Below, in pieces: positions 5,749 through 9,760 of a DNA stretch of 9,760 bases (the stretch's first letter is position 1; the number at the start of each line of letters is the position of its first letter). Origin of the DNA: Bacillota bacterium (GTDB taxonomy: Bacteria > Bacillota > Clostridia > Christensenellales > CAG-138). Under the pieces are notes generated by a model. The model searched no databases. It was not told where the DNA came from and saw nothing but the letters and a program-made list of their open reading frames with translations. Position numbers and translations under genes: made by a program. Where the stretch lies: NCBI GenBank assembly GCA_023435855.1, contig JAEZLG010000236.1:1-9760 (forward strand). Reading direction: 5' to 3'.

Positions 5749-6210
5749 TTACGATAGATTGATAAGGCTTACGATATGGTTTTGTGCATCTTCTACGGCG
5801 GTAAGCTTTACCTTGCCGATGCGTTCCCGCTCGTGCTGAAAGTCTATTTCAGGCAAAAGAGTTTCTAAAAATTCGTTTACCTGCGGCGAAGCGCCCATGG
5901 CGGCCAAAACAATCTCTTCTTTTTCGAGGCGGGAAAGCACTTCTTTAAGTCTTGTTTGATTAACCTTAGGCAGTTCTTCAAAGTCCGCAAGGTAGGGCTT
6001 TTTGATGATCGGTTCCAAAATTTCATTAACGGTAATTTTATAGAGCTTTGAAAGTCTCAGGAGCGTATCTAAATCCGGCAAAGCGCTCTGAGTTTCCCAT
6101 TTTGAAACGGCCTGCCGCGATACCAAAAGCTCAAAAGCGAGGCTTTCCTGCGTAAAATTATGCTGTTCCCTTAGGGTTCGCAAATATTTTGAAATGAGTT
6201 TTTGATCCAT
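5749..6210 (-). CDS. XRE-family HTH regulator fused to a FliG C-terminal-like domain
   Basis: A 153-residue cytoplasmic protein. Residues 6-62 are an XRE/HTH_3 DNA-binding domain: LRTLREQHNFTQESLA, the recognition helix in VSRQAVSKWET, then LPDLDTLLRLSKLYKITVNEIL. Residues 76-151 resemble the C-terminal domain of the flagellar rotor protein FliG: FEEL (77-80), LAAMGAS (102-108; FliG has ALKGAS), IGKVKL (131-136; GPVRL) and VEDAQNHIVSLI (139-150; VEEAQ..IV). The acidic pair of the FliG torque helix is not preserved (KVNQ, 82-85), so a motor role is unlikely; the domain may mediate oligomerisation or protein contact. The FliG link is a motif match from memory and not a search result. The start is ATG with GGAG 10 bp upstream. 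The gene diverges from IMP dehydrogenase. Confidence 0.85.
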   Translation of the reverse strand: MDQKLISKYLRTLREQHNFTQESLAFELLVSRQAVSKWETQSALPDLDTLLRLSKLYKITVNEILEPIIKKPYLADFEELPKVNQTRLKEVLSRLEKEEIVLAAMGASPQVNEFLETLLPEIDFQHERERIGKVKLTAVEDAQNHIVSLINLS

Positions 6211-6243
6211 ATCAGGTAAACTCCATTCTGTTTGCTTTTGTAG

Positions 6244-6260
6244 GGTGGGATGATCCCACC
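6244..6260. promoter_or_regulatory. Perfect hairpin/dyad in the leader of the XRE-FliG gene
   Basis: GGTGGGATGATCCCACC has 7-bp perfect arms around a 3-nt centre. It lies between the predicted promoter (6282-6310) and the ATG at 6210, so it is either an operator for autoregulation or an RNA hairpin in the leader. It could also be a remnant of a short GTAGGG-type intergenic repeat. Confidence 0.5.
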
Positions 6261-6281
6261 GAATAGCTCCCCTTCATCTTT

Positions 6282-6310
6282 AGCATAAACGACCTGCTTT
6301 TTTAATACAA
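6282..6310 (-). promoter_or_regulatory. Possible promoter of the XRE-FliG gene
   Basis: On the minus strand, TTGTAT (6305-6310), a 17-bp spacer and TATGCT (6282-6287). Three and four of six positions match consensus. The spacing is ideal but the hexamers are weak. Confidence 0.35.
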
Positions 6311-6342
6311 GCAAGCGCCCGTTTCCGTTACTCTACTGTCGG

Positions 6343-6370
6343 TTGCGTTTGCATCACTGTGATTGCGTTT
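6343..6370. promoter_or_regulatory. Direct repeats and dyad upstream of the IMP dehydrogenase promoter
   Basis: TTGCGTTT occurs at 6343-6350 and 6363-6370 (20-bp period), flanking a dyad ATCAC-T-GTGAT (6353-6363). The cluster ends 6 bp before the -35 at 6377, a typical activator position. No purine riboswitch or PurBox pattern is recognisable. The binder is unknown; the divergent XRE protein is one candidate. Confidence 0.4.
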
Positions 6371-6376
6371 CTCAAC

Positions 6377-6405
6377 TTGACGGGAAGCCGCAGCACGGGC
6401 ATAAT
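6377..6405 (+). promoter_or_regulatory. Sigma-A-type promoter of the IMP dehydrogenase gene
   Basis: TTGACG (6377-6382), a 17-bp spacer and CATAAT (6400-6405). Each hexamer matches consensus at five of six positions. The predicted leader is about 35 nt, too short to hold a riboswitch. Confidence 0.72.
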
Positions 6406-6447
6406 GTATAGAATCCTGAAAAGTAAAAAATTTTGCCGGAGGTCGTC

Positions 6448-7959
6448 ATGGCTTTTTATTTTGTGGAACCCTCACATACCTTCGGGGAGTATCTTCTGGT
6501 TCCCTCATACTCCTCCGCACAGTGTATGCCGGAAAACACGGTCTTAAAAACACCGCTTTGTCGCTTTAAAAAAGGTGAGGAAAGCCCGCTTACCATCAAC
6601 GTGCCTCTGGTTTCTGCCATAATGCAGTCCGTATCGGACGATAAAATGGCTGTAGCACTTGCACGCGAGGGCGGCATTGCGTTTATTTACGGCTCACAAA
6701 CGATTGAGAGCCAATCGAATATGGTACGCCGTGCCAAGGCGTATAAGGCCGGTTTTGCGCTGAGCGATTCTAACATCATGCCCGACGCGGCGCTTGAAGA
6801 TATTCTTAGGCTTAAGGAAAAAACTGGCCACTCCACCGTTGCCGTAACGCATGACGGCTCGCCAACGGGAAAGCTTTTGGGGATGGTGACGAGCCGCGAT
6901 TACCGCCCGAGCCGCATGGAGCGAAGCGTTAAAGTGAAGGAGTTTATGACTCCCATCGAAAAGATTGTTTTTGCTTACGAGGGCGTGAGCCTTAAGGAAG
7001 CTAACAATATTATCTGGGACCATAAGCTAAACGCATTGCCCATTATCACCAAGGAGGGTAACATGGTCGCGTTCGTTTTCCGCAAGGATTACGATAGGCA
7101 TAAGGAAAACCCCTTGGAGCTTTTGGATGCGCATAAGCGCTACGTCGTAGGTGCGGGCGTCAACACGCGCGATTTTGAAACGCGCATTCCGGCGCTTGTG
7201 GATGCAGGCGCGGACGTGCTTTGCCTCGATTCATCGGATGGGTTTAGCGAGTGGCAGGCGCGCACGCTTGCTTTTGTGCGCGAAAAATACGGCGATACGG
7301 TTAAAATAGGCGCCGGCAACGTGGTGGATCGCGAAGGATTCCGTTTTCTTGCAGACGCGGGTGCGGATTTTATCAAAGTCGGCATAGGCGGCGGTTCCAT
7401 CTGCATTACGCGCGAGGCAAAGGGCATAGGCCGTGGACAGGCGACGGCAGTGATTGAGGTCGCCAAGGCGCGCGATGAATATTTTAAGGAAAAGGGCGTT
7501 TATGTGCCTATCTGCTCGGACGGCGGTATTGTGCTCGACTACCATATTACGCTTGCGCTTGCTATGGGCTGCGATTTCTGCATGCTTGGGCGCTATTTCG
7601 CGCGATTTGACGAAAGCCCCACGAGCAAGGTGCTCATAAACGGCGTTTATATGAAAGAATACTGGGGTGAAGGGAGCGCTCGCGCTAAAAACTGGCAGCG
7701 ATATGACATGGGCGGCAATGCGAAGCTTAGCTTTGAGGAGGGTGTTGACTCCTACGTTCCCTACGCGGGGAGCCTTCGGGATAACCTTTATGCCACGCTT
7801 GCCAAGGTGCGCTCCACCATGTGCAACTGCGGAGCGCTTTCCATCGCTGAGTTAAGGGAAAAAGCCAAGCTCACCCTCGTTTCCGCCGCGAGCATCAACG
7901 AGGGCGGTGCGCATGATGTGCTCTTGAAGGATAGAACAATGGGGTATTCGGAAAAGTAA
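6448..7959 (+). CDS. guaB: IMP dehydrogenase, Tritrichomonas foetus-like type
   Basis: A 503-residue enzyme oxidising IMP to XMP with NAD+, the committed step to guanine nucleotides, in the cytoplasm. The (beta/alpha)8 barrel is split by a CBS pair at about 104-220 (MVTSRDY, FMTP, NALPII). Catalytic residues are C319 in GIGGGSICITRE and R418-Y419 in NWQRY; D261 in DSSDGFSEWQ and R241 are the NAD-side residues. The sequence and length match my memory of T. foetus IMP dehydrogenase so closely that the residue numbers coincide, including K310 and E431. The usual bacterial GuaB has a GPGSICTTR-type loop instead. The start is ATG 6448 with GGAGG 7 bp upstream; the in-frame TTG at 6433 has no such site. 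A strong promoter and a terminator make it a single-gene unit. The symbol guaB is by function. Confidence 0.96.
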   Translation: MAFYFVEPSHTFGEYLLVPSYSSAQCMPENTVLKTPLCRFKKGEESPLTINVPLVSAIMQSVSDDKMAVALAREGGIAFIYGSQTIESQSNMVRRAKAYKAGFALSDSNIMPDAALEDILRLKEKTGHSTVAVTHDGSPTGKLLGMVTSRDYRPSRMERSVKVKEFMTPIEKIVFAYEGVSLKEANNIIWDHKLNALPIITKEGNMVAFVFRKDYDRHKENPLELLDAHKRYVVGAGVNTRDFETRIPALVDAGADVLCLDSSDGFSEWQARTLAFVREKYGDTVKIGAGNVVDREGFRFLADAGADFIKVGIGGGSICITREAKGIGRGQATAVIEVAKARDEYFKEKGVYVPICSDGGIVLDYHITLALAMGCDFCMLGRYFARFDESPTSKVLINGVYMKEYWGEGSARAKNWQRYDMGGNAKLSFEEGVDSYVPYAGSLRDNLYATLAKVRSTMCNCGALSIAELREKAKLTLVSAASINEGGAHDVLLKDRTMGYSEK

Positions 7960-7982
7960 GATAACTGCAGATTAAGATAAAA

Positions 7983-8008
7983 TAAGCCCCGAAGCAATTC
8001 GGGGCTTA
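7983..8008. terminator. Bidirectional terminator with GCAA tetraloop
   Basis: TAAGCCCCGAA (7983-7993) pairs perfectly with TTCGGGGCTTA (7998-8008) around a GCAA (GNRA) loop. The plus strand continues CGTTTATGTTCTT and the minus strand continues TTTTATCTT. It sits between the convergent stops at 7959 and 8038 and should serve both genes. Confidence 0.88.
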
Positions 8009-8037
8009 CGTTTATGTTCTTGAAAACCGGATAAGAG

Positions 8038-9342
8038 TTACTTTTTCTTCTTTGCGCTCTCAGCCGCTTCGGCTTCCTTGGCGGCTTTTTCCTCTTCAAT
8101 CTCCAAGAGTTGAATATCCATCAACCGCATTTCTGCCTGGTCGGTGAGGCGCGGTGCGGCAAGCTCCGTTGTCTTAGCGCGGAAAAAGTGGCTTTTAGCG
8201 TTTTTAATATCACCGAGCTTCATGTAAAGTTCCGCTGGGATGATGCATAGCTGCTGCTCCTGCGGGGGTGTAAGATCGAGGTGCATATATACATCGAGGT
8301 AGGCATCAAGCGCCTTTTGCGTGGTCAAAAGATCAAGCGCGGTATCTTTGCAGTCCTCGTAAAGACGGCTGAGCTTCAATAGAAGGTTAGCTGTTGCACT
8401 TTCGTGCTTCATAAAGTACACGGGTGCGCATATAAGCGCAAGGTAATAGCCCGCAAACACGGCAGCAGGCGTACGCCGTGCGGCGAAAAGCTGGTAAACG
8501 CTCGGATCTATATTTTGGTACTCCGGCGGGGTAGGCGCGTTTGGCTTGTCCGGCTTTTGGAACATTTCATTAAGTGCGCTAAATAGGCAATGCGGACAGG
8601 TTGTGACGTCGTAATGCAAAGGCTCGATACCCTTATACCGGTTTCGCATATCCCTGTCGGTACTCTCTATCATCAGCTGCGATGGCTTTACGCGAAGTGC
8701 CTTAAAGCTTTTTTTGCATACGGGGCACACATAGCTTTTTTCCATGAGGTGCACCGTGTCCTTGGTATCCATCTCAAGTTCATACTCTTTGTGTCCCTCG
8801 GGGAAAAACGGGAATAGGAGATTCTCCGGTGGCTCCGCAAGCTCTGCACTCGTCTGCGCATGTGACGAAGATGGTGTAGCACTGCGTCTTGTTGCGGGGG
8901 AAGAAGAGGGCTTTTCTTGTACAGGTGCTGCGCTCATGGGCGGATGAAGCTCCACATAGGTCGAGCCGGTGCGTTGCGCGAGTTCCTCGTCAATCTGCGT
9001 TGCTCGCTGCGCGAGCGCCTTTATAAGCTCAAGTGCAAGTCCGGGTTCCTCGTTTACAAAGTCCGCGGCGTTGCGGTGGTTTACGGAAATTGTGATAACG
9101 TCTGTCAACGCAACGGCAGAATACGGCATGCCCTGATCCGAAAAAAGAGCATATTCTCCAAAGAAATCGCCCGTGCAGTATTTTCCGATAAGCTTCTGCG
9201 AGGGTTTTTTATAAGCTGAAAAAAGACCCACTTCTCCGCGCAGTACAATATGGAGCGAGTCGTTCTTGTTGCCGCGCGAAATAATATCTTCTTTCAAGTA
9301 TTTTGATGCGTAATGCAAACCGCGTAAAACGCCCAGATTCAT
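8038..9342 (-). CDS. cNMP-binding-fold protein fused to DUF2225 zinc-ribbon domain
   Basis: A 434-residue cytoplasmic protein. Residues about 1-120 form a cyclic-nucleotide-binding (Crp-like) beta-barrel, with LHIVLRGEVGLF and then GDFFGEYALFSDQGMPYSA. The phosphate-binding cassette has Y74 where cNMP binders have the Arg that holds the cyclic phosphate, so classical cAMP binding is doubtful. A Ser/Pro/Ala-rich linker follows (about 135-175). Residues about 203-400 are DUF2225, with two CxxC pairs (C206/C209 in CPVC and C249/C252 in CPHC) that probably bind zinc, and then a helical TPR-like part (AELYMKLGDIKNAKSHFFRA). The tail is a Glu/Ala/Lys-rich helix. No HTH domain is present, so it is not a Crp-type transcription factor. 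The start is ATG 9342 because AGAGGTG is correctly spaced; GTG 9351 overlaps that site. Its function is unknown. Confidence 0.9.
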   Translation of the reverse strand: MNLGVLRGLHYASKYLKEDIISRGNKNDSLHIVLRGEVGLFSAYKKPSQKLIGKYCTGDFFGEYALFSDQGMPYSAVALTDVITISVNHRNAADFVNEEPGLALELIKALAQRATQIDEELAQRTGSTYVELHPPMSAAPVQEKPSSSPATRRSATPSSSHAQTSAELAEPPENLLFPFFPEGHKEYELEMDTKDTVHLMEKSYVCPVCKKSFKALRVKPSQLMIESTDRDMRNRYKGIEPLHYDVTTCPHCLFSALNEMFQKPDKPNAPTPPEYQNIDPSVYQLFAARRTPAAVFAGYYLALICAPVYFMKHESATANLLLKLSRLYEDCKDTALDLLTTQKALDAYLDVYMHLDLTPPQEQQLCIIPAELYMKLGDIKNAKSHFFRAKTTELAAPRLTDQAEMRLMDIQLLEIEEEKAAKEAEAAESAKKKK

Positions 9343-9403
9343 GCGCTTCACCTCTACTAACGAAGTTCATTTTTTCCTGCATAAAAGTTACAATAACAGT
9401 TTC

Positions 9404-9432
9404 ACTATATACGAAATAATACCAATTTACAA
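9404..9432 (-). promoter_or_regulatory. Probable promoter of the cNMP-fold/DUF2225 gene
   Basis: On the minus strand, TTGTAA (9427-9432), a 17-bp spacer and TATAGT (9404-9409) match consensus at four and five of six positions. The predicted leader is about 55 nt. Confidence 0.5.
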
Positions 9433-9458
9433 CCAAATCTTTCAAAATGTAACCAATA

Positions 9459-9473
9459 TGCGTCCAAAACGCA
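9459..9473. promoter_or_regulatory. Small dyad TGCGT-CCAAA-ACGCA in a divergent intergenic region
   Basis: Five-bp perfect arms surround a 5-nt centre, followed on the plus strand by CATTTTTT. It lies between the two divergent promoters. It is too short to act as a convincing terminator and could equally be an operator. Confidence 0.25.
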
Positions 9474-9509
9474 CATTTTTTCTGTATATGCGCAGCATGT
9501 TATGTGCGT

Positions 9510-9515
9510 TATACT
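9510..9515 (+). promoter_or_regulatory. Candidate -10 element of the rightmost gene
   Basis: TATACT in the context TGCGTTATACT, 31 bp before the ATG at 9547. The -35 is not recognisable. The same TGCGTTATA context precedes the YgjP-like gene. Confidence 0.35.
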
Positions 9516-9546
9516 ATGGAAAGTGCGAAGGATTGGAGAAATATAC

Positions 9547-9760
9547 ATGCTGCAATACGCAGTAAGACCGTACTCTGTCGGAAAAGACGCATTTAAAAGC
9601 GCCGGGGAAATCTCAAAATATCCTTGGGGCGGCGAATACCGGCCGAAGGCTGAATTTTCGCTTTCCTATGGGAAAAACGTACTGTACCTTGGTCTTCGCT
9701 CATGGGAAAATACGGATTTTCTTCGTATTACGAAGCATGGCCTTTGCAGCGACGTATGGC
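9547..9760 (+). CDS. Probable carbohydrate-binding family 9-like protein (3' part outside window)
   Basis: The first 71 residues of an open frame that runs off the right edge. The start is ATG with TTGGAGA about 9 bp upstream. There is no signal peptide. The visible part is beta-strand-rich with aromatic residues: KYPWGGEYRPKAEFSLSYG (24-42), then VLYLGLRSWE (45-54) and later CSDVW (67-71). This pattern (W-x(4)-Y-RP, a strand, then a strand with an aromatic before a D-W/S segment) resembles the N-terminus of the CBM9-like/DOMON sandwich proteins common in Firmicutes and Bacteroidetes, some of which are cytoplasmic and uncharacterised. The family call rests on 71 residues from memory and is tentative; the coding call is firm. 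Confidence 0.8.
   Translation, partial: MLQYAVRPYSVGKDAFKSAGEISKYPWGGEYRPKAEFSLSYGKNVLYLGLRSWENTDFLRITKHGLCSDVW

Noticed and set aside
6361..6447. Purine riboswitch in the IMP dehydrogenase leader
   Set aside because: The leader downstream of the promoter is about 35 nt and none of the conserved purine riboswitch core is present.
7140..7545. Long minus-strand open frames opposite IMP dehydrogenase
   Set aside because: They are shadows of the high-GC codon positions of the IMP dehydrogenase gene, with no ribosome binding sites or recognisable domains.

Overview
The window looks like chromosomal DNA of a Firmicute, most probably a member of the Clostridia with mid-range GC. Pointers to this are the Gram-positive-style AGGAGG ribosome binding sites, a membrane-anchored NlpC/P60 endopeptidase with a Pro/Thr linker, a YckD-like (DUF2680) secreted protein, a DUF2225 protein and a short clostridial-type hypothetical protein. 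I would not place it below class. There is no rRNA, convincing tRNA, CRISPR array, transposase or phage gene. It is a run of mostly single-gene transcription units with frequent strand switches, not an accessory island.

Layout. 1-277 (-) is the start of an OmpR-type response regulator, diverging from a small secreted DUF2680-like protein (419-868 +). The intergenic region holds an exact 11-bp direct repeat with a 21-bp period, which is a good candidate operator. A stem-loop terminator at 908-943 separates this pair from a radical SAM/SPASM-type enzyme (958-2043 -). The only long gene-free stretch (2044-2435) holds a promoter, a palindrome, a dispersed-repeat-like sequence and the terminator of the next gene. 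That gene is an NlpC/P60 cell-wall hydrolase with two peptidoglycan-binding domains (2436-3587 -), preceded by a 58-codon gene (3765-3941 -). A lipoprotein with an apparently duplicated domain (4143-4949 +) and a YgjP-like zinc metalloprotein (5047-5724 +) follow. The latter converges on an XRE-type regulator whose C-terminal half resembles the flagellar motor protein FliG (5749-6210 -).

The regulator diverges from an IMP dehydrogenase (6448-7959 +) that resembles the Tritrichomonas foetus enzyme rather than the usual bacterial GuaB. A bidirectional GNRA-loop terminator (7983-8008) lies between it and a cNMP-binding-fold/DUF2225 protein (8038-9342 -). The window ends in the start of a probable CBM9-like protein (9547 +).

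How the genes relate. The response regulator may control the divergent secreted protein, and perhaps itself, through the repeat. The XRE-FliG-like protein may control its own gene or the divergent IMP dehydrogenase gene. The other genes share no evident pathway beyond the envelope theme of the hydrolase, lipoprotein and secreted protein. The most unusual items are the HTH-FliG_C fusion, the T. foetus-like IMP dehydrogenase, the cNMP-fold protein lacking the phosphate-binding arginine, and the duplicated lipoprotein.
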